Positions 9,788 to 19,800 of a stretch of DNA of 64,000 bases are shown here, one piece after another (the first letter of the stretch is position 1; every line of letters begins with the position of its first letter). The translations under genes and the position numbers were made by a program. The notes under the pieces were generated by a model. The model ran no database searches. It had not been told where the DNA came from and was given only the letters and a program-made list of their open reading frames with translations. The DNA comes from an uncultured Collinsella sp. Lineage in GTDB: Bacteria; Actinomycetota; Coriobacteriia; Coriobacteriales; Coriobacteriaceae. Where the stretch lies: the NCBI GenBank assembly GCA_959606065.1, contig CAUHHV010000010.1:1-64000 (forward strand), in the 5' to 3' direction.

Positions 9788-10312
9788 CTACTGCCGAGCC
9801 TGTCCCCCGGTACCAATCTGGACATCGACGATGACCTGGCGGTAGCTGATGCCGCAGGAGTCGAGAATGCGGCGGCTGATACGGCCGTCATCGGTGTCGG
9901 CATATTTATTGTCCAGGTAGACGACCTCGCCCACGCCCACCTGCGCCAGGATCTTGGCGCAGTCGTGGCACGGGAACAGCGTGACGTAAACCGTGGAACC
10001 CTCGAGGTCCTTGAGCGAGCCACGGTAGTTGAGCACGGCGTTGGCCTCGGCATGGACCACGTAGTTGTGCTTGTCCTGCAGCGGGTCATCGCTCGTACCC
10101 CACGGGAAAAAGTCGTCGTTGAGCGCCGAGGGCGTGCCGTTGTAACCCACCGAAAGGATGCGGTGGTTGGTGCTGGCGATGCACGCTCCCACCTGCGTGT
10201 TGGGGTCCTTGCTGCGGCGCTGCGCGGCGATGGCCACGCTCATAAAGAACTCGTCCCAGCTAATAACGTCGCGGCGCTTGCCCGACGCGGTTTGATGAAG
10301 ATCGTCCGACAT
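9788..10312 (-). CDS. Deoxycytidylate (dCMP) deaminase
   Basis: The enzyme deaminates dCMP to dUMP, feeding thymidylate synthesis. The zinc site is complete: HAEAN supplies the His and catalytic Glu, and PCHDC supplies two cysteines. The N-terminal block DEFFMSVAIAAQRRSKDPNTQVGA and the dCMP-specific GYNGTP are present. Of two possible starts, the second (10312) follows GCGGAGGTGTCTGCC and is preferred; it gives 174 residues. ComEB-like competence proteins share the fold, but no com genes are nearby. Confidence 0.93.
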   Translation of the reverse strand: MSDDLHQTASGKRRDVISWDEFFMSVAIAAQRRSKDPNTQVGACIASTNHRILSVGYNGTPSALNDDFFPWGTSDDPLQDKHNYVVHAEANAVLNYRGSLKDLEGSTVYVTLFPCHDCAKILAQVGVGEVVYLDNKYADTDDGRISRRILDSCGISYRQVIVDVQIGTGGQARQ

Positions 10313-10394
10313 GGCAGACACCTCCGCAATCGCAATAGTTTGGCCCATTGTAGCAGGTGAAAGGTAGGGGCGCTTATCCCACCAGCCCCTCGCC

Positions 10395-11246
10395 CTACGC
10401 GCAGCGGGGCTTTTGGTTGATGCGGTAGAGCTCGGCGAGACCCCGCAACGTCAGCGCGTCGTCTACCGTCAGGCTATGGCCGACCAGCGCCGCAAGTGCC
10501 TCGGCATCGTCGCCGGTAATGACGATGGGCACATCGCCCTCTCCCGCGGCCTTGGTCGCGCGCATCTCGGCAAGCACCATGTCGAGCATTCCGTCGATGC
10601 GGGCTACCTCGCCCAGAACCACACCCGAGCGCATGGCCTCGCGCGTGTTGCGTCCGATGACGTGCGTTGGCGCCGAGGGCTCAACCTGGGGTAGGCGCGC
10701 TGCTGCCGCCGAAAGCGAACGGGCGCCGAGGGCCAGGCCTGGCGCGATAACGCCGCCCACAAAGGTACCGTGCACGTCGATGACCTCGATATTGGTCGTC
10801 GTGCCCAGGTCAATCACGATGCACGGCGAGCCGTAGACGGCGCGGGCCGCCACGGCATCGGCGATGCGGTCGGGGCCGATCTCGGCCGGATCGTCGTAGT
10901 GCACGGGTATGCCGGTCTTAAGTCCCGGCCCCACGGTGAGCACGCGCCCCGTGCAGGTGCGGGAAAGTGCCGCCTTCCACGGGCGCTCGAGCGCCGGGAC
11001 TACACAGCTCAGCACGGCCGCGGCGGGTGCAAGCACCCCGGGCACACCTGCATCGGCGGCGAGCGCGCCCATGACCTGCATAAGTCGCATGCGCGCTTCG
11101 TCGGCCGTAATGCTCGACGGCGTCGTGATCTCGCATGTCGCAAGCGGACATTCCTGCGCCGCGGCCGAATCCTCTGCAAACAGGCCAAAGCGAATGAACG
11201 TGTTGCCCACGTCGACCGTCAATATATATGCGCACCCATTAAGCAT
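10395..11246 (-). CDS. coaX: Type III pantothenate kinase
   Basis: CoaX phosphorylates pantothenate in the first step of coenzyme A synthesis. It is an ASKHA-fold kinase with the phosphate-binding motifs DVGNTFIRFGLF (about residues 11-22) and DLGTTTNIEVID, plus GPDRIADAVAA and GGVIAPGL. The product is 283 residues, about 20-25 more than typical, with the extra length near residues 27-50 and in the C-terminal third. It depends on a monovalent cation and is insensitive to CoA feedback in studied homologues. A long perfect palindrome lies 37 bases upstream. Confidence 0.95.
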   Translation of the reverse strand: MLNGCAYILTVDVGNTFIRFGLFAEDSAAAQECPLATCEITTPSSITADEARMRLMQVMGALAADAGVPGVLAPAAAVLSCVVPALERPWKAALSRTCTGRVLTVGPGLKTGIPVHYDDPAEIGPDRIADAVAARAVYGSPCIVIDLGTTTNIEVIDVHGTFVGGVIAPGLALGARSLSAAAARLPQVEPSAPTHVIGRNTREAMRSGVVLGEVARIDGMLDMVLAEMRATKAAGEGDVPIVITGDDAEALAALVGHSLTVDDALTLRGLAELYRINQKPRCA

Positions 11247-11283
11247 CGTCGGCGCTCCTTTCGTCTGCCCAGCAGTATATCCC

Positions 11284-11361
11284 GATGATTATTCTGGGAC
11301 GGGGATTTAAAAATCATTGCGTACCTGATGATTTTTAAATCCCCGTCCCAGAATAATCATC
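11284..11361. repeat. Perfect 34-bp inverted repeat
   Basis: The left arm 11284-11317 (starting GATGATTATTCTGGGACGGG) and the right arm 11328-11361 are exact reverse complements over all 34 positions, with a 10-base spacer. It lies between the divergent coaX and OPT transporter genes, so it is not at a gene end. It resembles a mobile palindromic element more than a simple terminator. Confidence 0.95.
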
Positions 11362-11378
11362 CTTCGGCTTCGTTTGGG

Positions 11379-11410
11379 ATAGCTAAAAAAGCCCAGTCCC
11401 AAATTAACTG
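11379..11410. repeat. Dispersed repeat containing AATTTGGGAC, copy 2
   Basis: This is the reverse-complement match to 9729-9760. It reads ATAGCTAAAAAAGCCC and then AGTCCCAAATTAACTG, and follows the 34-bp palindrome by 17 bases. The palindrome itself also contains the string TGGGAC. Confidence 0.7.
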
Positions 11411-11535
11411 CCGTGCCGCTATACTGGTGCGCGGTCGTTTGCGAGCTCACGCGGCGGCCCTTGGTAACCCGACTTCCCGCGCCGTATCCGTAACGGCGCT
11501 CCCGGGGGAAGCGGATATACGCAAAGGAGTTTTAT

Positions 11536-13239
11536 ATGAGCAATCCCTCGAACCGCGCTTCGATGCGCGGGCAACTCACGCTGCGCGGCGTCGTCATCGG
11601 CGTCCTTGGCTGCGTGATCATCACGGCAAGCTCGGCCTACACGGCCCTCAAGATGGGTGCACTCCCCTGGCCGATTATTTTCGCTGCCGTCATCTCGCTG
11701 TTCTTCCTGAAGCTCATGGGTGACGCCAGCCTCAACGAGGCCAACGTCACCCACACCATCATGTCCGCGGGCGCCATGGTCGCCGGCGGCCTGGCGTTTA
11801 CCATCCCGGGCGCCTGGATGCTGGGCTATGCCGACCAGATCAGCTGGCTCGACATGTTTATCGTGGCACTCGCCGGCACCATCTTGGGCCTGCTGGCCAC
11901 CGCGCTCATCCACCGCCACTTTATCGTGGACGCCGCGCTGGAGTTTCCCACCGGCAATGCCGCAGCTCAGACACTGCGCGCCACCGAGGCCGGCGGCAAG
12001 ACCGGCAAGCAGCTCTTTGGCTCCATGGCCATCGCAGGCATCTACAGCGTGCTTCGCGACGCTCTGGGCGTGGTGCCCAGCATGCTGTGCACGCTCAATA
12101 TCCCCGGCGTGACCTTTGCCATCTATAACTCGCCCATGCTGCTCTCCATCGGCTTTTTGGTTGGCTTCGCCCCGGTTGCCTTCTGGTTTGCCGGCGCGCT
12201 GCTAGGTAACTTTGGCATCATCGTGGGCGGCACCGCTGCCGGTCTATTCGACGTTGTGACTGCGCAGGGCATCGTCAAATCGCTCGGCATGGGTCTCATG
12301 ATGGGCTTTGGCGTCGCCGTCGTCCTCAAGGACATCCTGCCGCAGGTCGCCGGCATCGCCCGCGGCCTCGCCGCCGACAGCTCCAGCGACACCGACGAGC
12401 AGTCGCTCATCTCGGGCTCGCTTAAGCTCGACGCCGGCATCATCGGCCTGGGTACTGCCGCCATCGCCGTGATCGTCGCCATCGCGCTCGACCTTGGCCC
12501 CGTCCCGGCCGTCATCGTCACGCTGTTCACCTTTGTCACCACCATCATGAGCGCGCAGAGCTGCGGCCAGACGGGCATCGACCCCATGGAGATCTTCGGC
12601 CTCATCGTCATGCTCATCGTGGCTGCCTTCGCACAGATCGCCCAGGTCAAGCTGTTCTTTATCGCCGGCATCGTGGCCGTGGCATGCGGCCTTGCGGGCG
12701 ACGTCATGAACGACTTTAAGGCCGGCGCCGTGCTGGGCACCAATCCGCGTGCGCAGTGGATCGGCCAGGCCATCGGCGGCATCGTGGGCGCCCTGGTCGC
12801 CGCTGCCGTCATGGTCGCGCTTGTCACCGCCTATGGTCCGGATGCTTTCGGCCCCGACAAGAGCTTTGTGGCCGCGCAGGCAAGCGTCGTCGCCACCATG
12901 GTCTCGGGCATCCCGAGCGTGCCGTGGTTCGCAGGCGGCTTTATCGCCGGCATCGTCATGTACTGGCTCGGCATTCCGGCCATGATGATCGGCCTGGGCG
13001 TGTACCTGCCGTTCTACATGTCGCTCACGGCCTTCTTGGGCTCCTGCGCCAAGCTCGCCTACGACAAGTGGGCCGCACGCCGCGACGCCGCTGCCGGTCT
13101 TTCGGACGAGGAGAAGGCCTCCAAGGATGCCGCCTTCCAGGAGCAGGGCCTGGTCGTCGCCAGCGGTCTGCTCGGCGGCGAGTCCATCGTCGGCGTTATC
13201 CTGGCGTTTGTCTCTGTTGGTCTGAGCCTGCTGGGGTAG
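11536..13239 (+). CDS. OPT family oligopeptide transporter
   Basis: This is a 567-residue integral membrane protein with about 14 hydrophobic segments. The family blocks SSAYTALKMGALPWPIIFAA, LEFPTGNAAAQTLRA and SCGQTGIDPMEIFGL fit prokaryotic OPT/YSL transporters, which move small peptides or metal-chelate complexes into the cell by proton symport. The substrate is unknown. The start ATG has the ribosome site AAAGGAG seven bases upstream. It is transcribed alone and ended by the hairpin at 13265. Bacterial members are shorter than the eukaryotic ones (600-700 residues), so the length is normal. Confidence 0.9.
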   Translation: MSNPSNRASMRGQLTLRGVVIGVLGCVIITASSAYTALKMGALPWPIIFAAVISLFFLKLMGDASLNEANVTHTIMSAGAMVAGGLAFTIPGAWMLGYADQISWLDMFIVALAGTILGLLATALIHRHFIVDAALEFPTGNAAAQTLRATEAGGKTGKQLFGSMAIAGIYSVLRDALGVVPSMLCTLNIPGVTFAIYNSPMLLSIGFLVGFAPVAFWFAGALLGNFGIIVGGTAAGLFDVVTAQGIVKSLGMGLMMGFGVAVVLKDILPQVAGIARGLAADSSSDTDEQSLISGSLKLDAGIIGLGTAAIAVIVAIALDLGPVPAVIVTLFTFVTTIMSAQSCGQTGIDPMEIFGLIVMLIVAAFAQIAQVKLFFIAGIVAVACGLAGDVMNDFKAGAVLGTNPRAQWIGQAIGGIVGALVAAAVMVALVTAYGPDAFGPDKSFVAAQASVVATMVSGIPSVPWFAGGFIAGIVMYWLGIPAMMIGLGVYLPFYMSLTAFLGSCAKLAYDKWAARRDAAAGLSDEEKASKDAAFQEQGLVVASGLLGGESIVGVILAFVSVGLSLLG

Positions 13240-13264
13240 GCCGAACAACAACGCACCAGCGCAG

Positions 13265-13302
13265 AGCGCGGGGTCGGAATCAAACCGGCCCCGCGCTTTT
13301 TT
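13265..13302 (+). terminator. Intrinsic terminator after the OPT transporter
   Basis: AGCGCGGGGTCGG and CCGGCCCCGCGCT pair with one mismatch around a 7-base loop and are followed by TTTTTTGTC. Confidence 0.9.
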
Positions 13303-13454
13303 GTCTATTTGACTCTTATGATCCTCACGGCGTTTTAGCCATGTCGATTGTCCTGACTTCCAGGTCAACAAACCTTGTCTGACACCTCGCCTAACGCGGT
13401 GTAGAGTAAAGACGACAGACGCAAGAAGCGGCTCAGAAGCTAAACGAGGTAAGC

Positions 13455-14594
13455 ATGGAACTCGACAAACAACAGATCAAGCGGCTGCGCGAGCGTCATC
13501 ATCGTCGTCACGGTATACGCCCTGCACACAGCGAGGCCATGGAGAATGCCACCCGTTTCCTTAAGCAGGCGTTCAACATACGCGAGGGACGCGCGCCCTA
13601 TCACGTGATTCGCAAGCGCTTTGTAAACGGGGCGCGCCTGACTGGCTCGCACTTATGCATCCTGATCATTGCCATGTTGATCGCGAGCATCGGCCTCGAT
13701 ATCGACTCGGACATTGCCATCGTGGGCGCCATGCTCATCTGTCCGCTCATGGGCTCGGTCCTTGCCATGGCATACGGCATCGCCACGCTCGACCGCGAGA
13801 TTGCCGTCGAGGCAATTGCCGGCCTCGCGCTGCAGATGGTCTTTTGTCTAATCACGTCCACGCTGTACTTTAAGCTCTCGCCCCTTGGCACCACCACGGC
13901 CGCCATCATCGACAACTCGACACCGACTGTGTGGGACCTTGCCGTCGCGCTCGCGGGCGGCTTTGCGGGCGGACTGGGCAACTCGCGCGACCAGGAACCC
14001 GCCACGCTCATCGCCGGCGTGGCCGTGGCGACCGCGCTCATGCCGCCCCTGTGCGCGGCGGGCTATGGCATCGCCATCGCGAGCGGGTCGCTGTTTCTCT
14101 CGGCCCTCTACGAGTTTGGCATCAACGTCGTCTTTATCGCGCTGGCGGCCGAAGCCGTACTACTTCTTTTGCGCGTGCCGCTCAAGCGCGACCTCAACGG
14201 CGACGGCATTGTGACCGCCGAGGAAAATGCCGAGGTCGATGAGCTGTCACACAAGGTGCGCCGCCGCATCATCGTGGGTACGGTGATCTTTGCCATCCCC
14301 TGCATCGTCATGACCGCGGGGTCCATTGGCTCGGCACAGGCCGGCGTGCAGGACGGCTACGGCGTCACCGAAACCACGCGCGAGCTTGCCGCGGTGCTGC
14401 CGGGCTTTAAGGATTACACCGTTGCCGTCGAGACCTCGGCCACCGAAGGCGAGGAGGAGGGCCTTGTCGAGCGCGAGGTTGTCGCCCACGTGACGACAAG
14501 CGAGACGCTTGGGGCACACGACCGCCGTGTAGCCCGCAAGCTCATCGACCTCAATGTGCCCGAGCTCGATCGCGTGGAGTTTGATGTGCAGTAA
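13455..14594 (+). CDS. DUF389 family membrane protein
   Basis: The N-terminal 60 residues are basic and cytoplasmic (RLRERHHRRHGIRP). Six or so membrane segments follow with the DUF389 hallmarks ASIGLDIDSDIAIVGAMLI and SRDQEPATLIAGVAVATALMPPLCAAGYGIA. A soluble C-terminal domain of about 100 residues closes the protein. Family members are found across bacteria and archaea and no transport substrate is established. The product is 379 residues; the ATG at 13455 follows ACGAGGTAAGC. The gene is monocistronic and converges on the small hypothetical gene at 14720. Confidence 0.85.
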   Translation: MELDKQQIKRLRERHHRRHGIRPAHSEAMENATRFLKQAFNIREGRAPYHVIRKRFVNGARLTGSHLCILIIAMLIASIGLDIDSDIAIVGAMLICPLMGSVLAMAYGIATLDREIAVEAIAGLALQMVFCLITSTLYFKLSPLGTTTAAIIDNSTPTVWDLAVALAGGFAGGLGNSRDQEPATLIAGVAVATALMPPLCAAGYGIAIASGSLFLSALYEFGINVVFIALAAEAVLLLLRVPLKRDLNGDGIVTAEENAEVDELSHKVRRRIIVGTVIFAIPCIVMTAGSIGSAQAGVQDGYGVTETTRELAAVLPGFKDYTVAVETSATEGEEEGLVEREVVAHVTTSETLGAHDRRVARKLIDLNVPELDRVEFDVQ

Positions 14595-14668
14595 TACGCG
14601 ACGTGGGATGGATGCGCGCAGCCGCGAGTCACGACATGGCGCAGACGTGACGCGGGCCACGAGCAAAT

Positions 14669-14699
14669 AGCGGGGCGCGGTCCATGGCCGCGCTCCGCT
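14669..14699. terminator. Bidirectional hairpin between convergent genes
   Basis: AGCGGGGCGCGG and CCGCGCTCCGCT (one mismatch) pair around TCCATGG, midway between the ends of the DUF389 gene (+) and the hypothetical gene (-). The T tract is weak (CGCTGATTT). Confidence 0.55.
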
Positions 14700-14719
14700 C
14701 GCTGATTTATTGCCGTGAA

Positions 14720-15169
14720 TCATCTGTCCGCATCGACATCGCCAGACTCCACTGTAAACGCCGGACCGGTACTCACCAGATAAAAACGGGTCACCCTGGT
14801 ATCTCTAAATAGGTAGAGCAAGCCCTGATCGCGTCGGCGCGAAATATACGCCACGTGGACCGCACCGAATTCTTCGCCGTTTTCCTTCTTTAATATCAGG
14901 ATGTTGGGGTCATCCGTACGCTTAAACTGCCCGTCTGTGCAGATTCCGTCTTGGTCGACCAGCTGCCATCGACAGTTGTCCTCCTCAAGAAAAGCCAGGG
15001 TTTCCCGACTTGTTTCGTCATCCCGATAGTAACCATCAATGGCAAAGCCTTCGGAAACGCATTCCTGCATATAGGATGTTTCTCGATTTATAGCAAACTG
15101 CCCTGCAGCGCCCAGGAGCACAGCCAGGCAGACCACTGCGAGGGCTATCGAGATAGTACGGCGGTTCAT
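14720..15169 (-). CDS. Hypothetical membrane-anchored protein
   Basis: I do not recognise the family. The protein has 149 residues. The N-terminus is MNRRTI followed by a hydrophobic stretch SIALAVVCLAVLLGAAGQFAI (about residues 6-26) without a lipobox cysteine, so it is a signal anchor or a cleaved signal peptide. The rest is a small soluble domain with alternating strands (AIDGYYRDDETSRETL, NILILKKENGEEFGAVHVAYI, TRVTRFYLVS). The domain is likely extracytoplasmic. The upstream 270 bases hold only a repeat fragment. Confidence 0.65.
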   Translation of the reverse strand: MNRRTISIALAVVCLAVLLGAAGQFAINRETSYMQECVSEGFAIDGYYRDDETSRETLAFLEEDNCRWQLVDQDGICTDGQFKRTDDPNILILKKENGEEFGAVHVAYISRRRDQGLLYLFRDTRVTRFYLVSTGPAFTVESGDVDADR

Positions 15170-15370
15170 GTCAACCAGCCCGATACTTGTTTAACGGAGT
15201 GCAAAACATACTTGGTACCTCCGGTATCATGACGAACGTCACCTACGGCCTGCCGGCAATCATATGTTTACAACATCAAACCATATGGCAACCACTCGCG
15301 AGAGGAGTATCGGCGAACGGTGCATTTTTGCGTTCTATTGGCCAAACGTCAACGCGCGCTACGGCTCTTG

Positions 15371-15410
15371 CTCGACCTATTCAGATCTTGTCGCATACTA
15401 CCGTAGATCC
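15371..15410. repeat. Single-arm copy of the repeat also found at 16568-16700
   Basis: CTCGACCTATTCAGAT, TTGTCGCATACTACCG and GATCC match the right half of the element at 16661-16700 with scattered changes. The matching left arm is not recognisable. This is the only feature I see in the 270-base gap 15170-15439. Confidence 0.6.
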
Positions 15411-15439
15411 CCAACGCTTCCGCCCCCAAGAGATCATTT

Positions 15440-16399
15440 TTAGTACGTAAAGAAGCCCTCGCCCGAGCTTTCGCCCAGCTTACCTTCGTCGAGCATCTTC
15501 TTGAGGACGGACGCCATAGCCTTAAAGTTGTAGGGCATCATCATCTTCTTGAGCAGCGGGCTCACCAAGCCCGGCACCTTCTGATACTGCATGACGATGT
15601 TGTAGGCCGTCTGGATACCCACCGTGTCGAATACGCGGAACGGGCCCTTGGGAGCGCCGGTGCCACGCGTCCATGCGAGGTCAATGCTCTTGGGGTCGCT
15701 CACGCCCGAGACGTACAGGTCAAGACCCGAAAGCAACCACGGTACCAGCATGGAGTTGAGCAGGTAGCCGTTCTTTTCCTTGTTGACGGGCAGGGCAAGC
15801 ATGCGGATGTCGTTGGCGAAGTCGACGAGCTCGTCGAAGTAGCGCTTGTCGGTTTGGTCCTGTGCCATGACCTCGGTCATGTTGTTCTTCCAGATAGAGT
15901 TGGCAAAGTGCAGCGACAGGTACTTCTCGGGACGGCCGGTGTACTTGGCAAAGGTGCTCGGCAGCAGCGTGGATGAGTTGGTCACGATGACGGTCTTTTG
16001 CGGCAGAACCGGGGCGAGCTTCTTGTAGAAGTCGATCTTTGCCTGGGTGTCCTCGGCCATAGACTCGATGACCAGGTCGGCGTCGGCCACGACCTTGGCA
16101 AGATCGAGCTCCAGCTTGAGTGTGGAGTAGGCACGCTCGACGGCGGCGAGCGCCGCTTCCTTGTCGAAGGGCTGGGTGCCATCGGCGATACCGGCGCACC
16201 ACTCGCCCGTACCGTCCGCCATGCCCTCGATTGCCGCAATGTACTCCTTGCGCACGCGATCGATCTTGGGCTGGGTGCGGCCGATGCTGCCCTCGCTGCG
16301 CAGCCAAATCGTTACATCAAAGCCGCAGTAGGCAGCCTGAAAGGCAATCTGGCTTCCCAACACGCCGCCGCCGGCAACACAAACGGTCTTGTAGCTCAT
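15440..16399 (-). CDS. 3-hydroxyacyl-CoA dehydrogenase
   Basis: An NAD-binding Rossmann fold opens the protein (VCVAGGGVLGSQIAFQAAYC, GXGXXG). The catalytic region follows with NSSTLLPS and the active-site histidine in SLHFANSIWKNN, where the usual HFFNP is replaced. The C-terminal dimerisation domain includes KNGYLLNSMLVPWL and KLGESSGEGFFTY. It oxidises or reduces 3-hydroxyacyl-CoA, as in butyrate-type or beta-oxidation pathways. The product is 319 residues, slightly longer than 3-hydroxybutyryl-CoA dehydrogenase. No thiolase or crotonase gene is adjacent, so the pathway is open. Confidence 0.9.
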   Translation of the reverse strand: MSYKTVCVAGGGVLGSQIAFQAAYCGFDVTIWLRSEGSIGRTQPKIDRVRKEYIAAIEGMADGTGEWCAGIADGTQPFDKEAALAAVERAYSTLKLELDLAKVVADADLVIESMAEDTQAKIDFYKKLAPVLPQKTVIVTNSSTLLPSTFAKYTGRPEKYLSLHFANSIWKNNMTEVMAQDQTDKRYFDELVDFANDIRMLALPVNKEKNGYLLNSMLVPWLLSGLDLYVSGVSDPKSIDLAWTRGTGAPKGPFRVFDTVGIQTAYNIVMQYQKVPGLVSPLLKKMMMPYNFKAMASVLKKMLDEGKLGESSGEGFFTY

Positions 16400-16567
16400 G
16401 GAACGGTCCTCTCTTACGTAATTCCATAGATGTGTATTTATTCAACCGTAAGGATGACGCGCGCTGGGGGTGGGTTCTATAAACGGGCGGTATTTCGCGG
16501 CAAACGGCTACATATGTTCATTATCTCAGGGTTCCGAGGACAGTTTTTGGTGCCACCGAGACGTCGT

Positions 16568-16700
16568 TTTTGGAAGTATGCGGCAAATTCCGGAACTCTT
16601 GAGCACATCCTGGTTTTTCGCCAATAAAACCGCAGGTACAGAGCTTGGACATATCAGGTGTGCTCGGCCTATTCAGATTTTGCCGCATACTTCCGAAATC
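16568..16700. repeat. Intergenic element bounded by a 16-bp inverted repeat
   Basis: GGAAGTATGCGGCAAA (16572-16587) and TTTGCCGCATACTTCC (16679-16694) are exact reverse complements 91 bases apart. The interior holds AAAACCGCAGG, a string also seen twice in the element at 63830-64000. It lies in the 415-base gap between the dehydrogenase and the activase, which otherwise contains only the activase terminator. Confidence 0.75.
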
Positions 16701-16750
16701 TAAGTTCGCAAAGGGTGATAGTTGGGGCATTTACGCAACATATGTCCAGC

Positions 16751-16787
16751 AAAAACGGGTGGTAGTCGATACGCTACCGCCCGTTTG
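16751..16787 (-). terminator. Intrinsic terminator after the giant activase gene
   Basis: On the minus strand AAACGGGCGGTAG pairs with CTACCACCCGTTT (one mismatch) around an 8-base loop and is followed by TTGCTGG. It lies 28 bases past the stop. Confidence 0.8.
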
Positions 16788-16814
16788 TCTCATATCTAGC
16801 CCATAGCAGGCCAG

Positions 16815-19800
16815 TTACTTCTTAATGCCGCGTCCCAGACGCTTGGCGACCGATGTGACGGCCTCCTCGCTGGCCGGCCCGCAGCTCACGCAGTCGTCAT
16901 GGGCACGCATCTGACCGGTGACCTCGTCCATCGCGAGCGGCGCCACCTTCTCGAGCTTAAAGCCCTTGCCGGCGCGCATGTTTTCCTTGGCCACGCTGAT
17001 CATGAGCTTAATGCGATTGAGCTGGTTGACCTCGGACGCACCGGGGTCGTAGTCCACCGCGACAATGTTGCTCTCGGGATGCTGGCGGCGCAGCTCCTTG
17101 ATCACGGCCTTGCCCACCACGTGGTTGGGCAGGCACGCAAAGGGCTGCGTGCAGATGATGTTGGGCGCACCATGGTCGATCAGGTCGAGCATCTCGGCCG
17201 TGAGCAACCAGCCCTCGCCCATGTTGTTGCACACCGAAAGTACCGTACGGGCCTTTTCGGCCATGGTGCCGATGCGCTCGGGCGCCTCGAAGCGGCGGGA
17301 CTTCTCGAGCATCTCCTCCACCGGCGTGCGCATCCAGTCCACAAGCTTGATGAGCGCTTGCATGCCCGCGCGCGTAGTGGCAGAGCTACCCAGCTCGTCC
17401 TTCTGCAGCTCCGCGTTGCTCATGGAGTACAGGAAGAAGTCGAGCAGGCCCGGCACCACGGCCTCGCAGCCCTCGCGCTCGATGACATCGACCACGTGGT
17501 TGTTGGCCGTGGGATGGAACTTGACCAAGATCTCGCCGACCACGCCCACGCGCGGCTTAGTACCCTCGCCCACGAGCGGCATGGTGTCGAACGCTCGGAT
17601 GGCCTCGCGGCACAGCTTGGTGTAGTTGTGGCGGTTGAACTTGGGCGCCAACTTGCGGGCGCGCGCCATGTACTCCTCGTAGAGCGCGTTGGCGGCACCG
17701 GGCGTGGCCTCGTACGGGCGGCAGCGGTAGAGCATCTGCATCATCACGTCGCCAAAGAGCACCGCGTAGACTGCCTGCTTAAGCAGCGCCGGCGTAATCT
17801 TAAAGCCGGGGTTGTCCTCGCCGAGCGCCACAGCCGAAAGCGAGATCACCGGAATCTCAGGGTGACCGCTCTCGCGCAGGGCTTTGCGAATGAGCGCGAT
17901 GTAGTTGGTAGCACGGCAGCCGCCGCCGGTCTGACTGATGACCACGGCCGTCTTGGACAGGTCGTACCGACCGCTCTCGATGGCCTCCATGATCTGGCCC
18001 GTCACCAGGATCGACGGATAGCAGATGTCATTGTTCACATAGCGCAGGCCGGCCTCGACGGCGTCGTGATCGGTCGAGGGCAGCAGCTCCAAGTTGTAGC
18101 CGGCACCGCGGAACACCTCTTTGACCAGGTCAAAGTGGATCGGCGCCATCTGCGGGCACAGGATGGTGTAGCCCTCGTCGCGCATCTGCTCGGTAAAGGG
18201 CACCTTCGGCCATGCGGTCGAAGCACTCTCGCGCTGAGCCTCAAACGTGTACTTGCGGCTCGCGAACGCGGGGGCATCCGTGGAGGGCGCCACCGGCGCG
18301 GCATCGCCCTGCTCGTAAGCCTCGCCCGCGGCCGTGGCCTCGGCCAAGCGCTCGGCCTCCTGGTCCTTAAGCGCGGCCATGAGCGAGCGGATGCGGATGC
18401 GCGCGGCACCCAGGTTGGACACCTCGTCGATCTTGAGCACGGTGTAAATCTTGCCGCTGGCTTCCAGGATCTCCTGCACCTGGTCGGTGGTCAGGGCGTC
18501 CAAGCCGCAGCCGAAGGAGTTGAGCTGGATCAGGTCCAGGTCGTTGCGCATCGTCACAAAACGAGCGACGGCGTACAGGCGGCTGTGGTACATCCACTGG
18601 TCGACGACGCGAATCGGACGCTCGGGCTTTACCAGATGCGCGAGCGAATCCTCGGTAAAGACCGCAAAGCCAAAGCTCGAGATAAGCTCGGGCAGGGCGT
18701 GGTTGATCTCGGGGTCGTTATGGTAGGGACGACCGGCGAGCACGATGCCGTGACCGCCGTGGTCCTCGACCCACTTAAGGGCCTCCTCGCCCATGGTCTG
18801 GATGTCCTCGTGGAAGCGCGCGTCGGCCTCAAAGGCAGCGTTGACGGCAGCATCGACCTCGGAGCGCGTGATCTTGGGACCGCGCACACGACCGCGACCG
18901 GCTTGCGCATCGGCCACACGGTCGACGGCGAGCACCTGGTATAGACGGCGCTTGAGCTCGGTCTTGTCGTGATAGGGCACAAACGGGTACAGGAACTCGA
19001 TGTTCTGCTCGCGGATCTCGTCGATGTTGAGCGCCAGCGCCGTGGGGTAGCTCATGACGATGGGGCAGTTATAGCAGTTGCCGGCGGTCGGATCCTCCTT
19101 GCGCTCCCAGCGCACGCACGGCATCCAGATGAAGTCGACGTCACGGTCGATGAGGTTCATCACGTGGCCGTGGCTCATCTTGGCCGGGTAGCACACACTC
19201 TCGGACGGCATGGACTCGATGCCCGCCTGGTAGGTCTTTTTGCTCGACTGATCGGACAGCTGCACACTAAAGCCCAGGCGCGTAAAGAACGCATGCCAGA
19301 AGGGGTAGTTCTCGTACATGTTGAGTGCGCGCGGGATACCCACGGTGCCGCGCGGGGCCTCGTCGGGGCTCAGCACCTCGCGGTCAAAGAGCAGCTCGTT
19401 TTTCTTTTTGAAGAGGTTGGGGGCCTCGGTCTTCTGCTTTTTGTGACCGGCGCCCTTCTCGCAGCGGTTGCCGGTAATGAAGCGCCTGCCGCCGCCAAAG
19501 TCGTTGACGGTAAGCTGGCAGTTGTTAGAGCAACGGCCGCAGCGGACATGCTTTTGCGTCACGGTGAGGTGCGCGATGTCTTCGGCAGAAAGAATGGTCG
19601 AGGTGCCGTTCGCGCCGGCGCGATCGCGGGCGAGCAGGGCCGCACCGTAGGCGCCCATGCAGCCGGCGATGTCGGGGCGCACGGCGTGAACGCCGGTGAG
19701 CTGCTCAAACGCGCGCAGCGTGGCATCGGACATAAAGGTGCCGCCCTGGACGATCACCTGGCTGCCGATCTCCTTGGGATCGCGCAGCTTAATGACCTTG

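Noticed and set aside
10313..10394. Terminator after coaX
   Set aside because: AGGGGC and GCCCCT can pair near 10366-10388, but the stem is short and there is no T run, so it was not listed.
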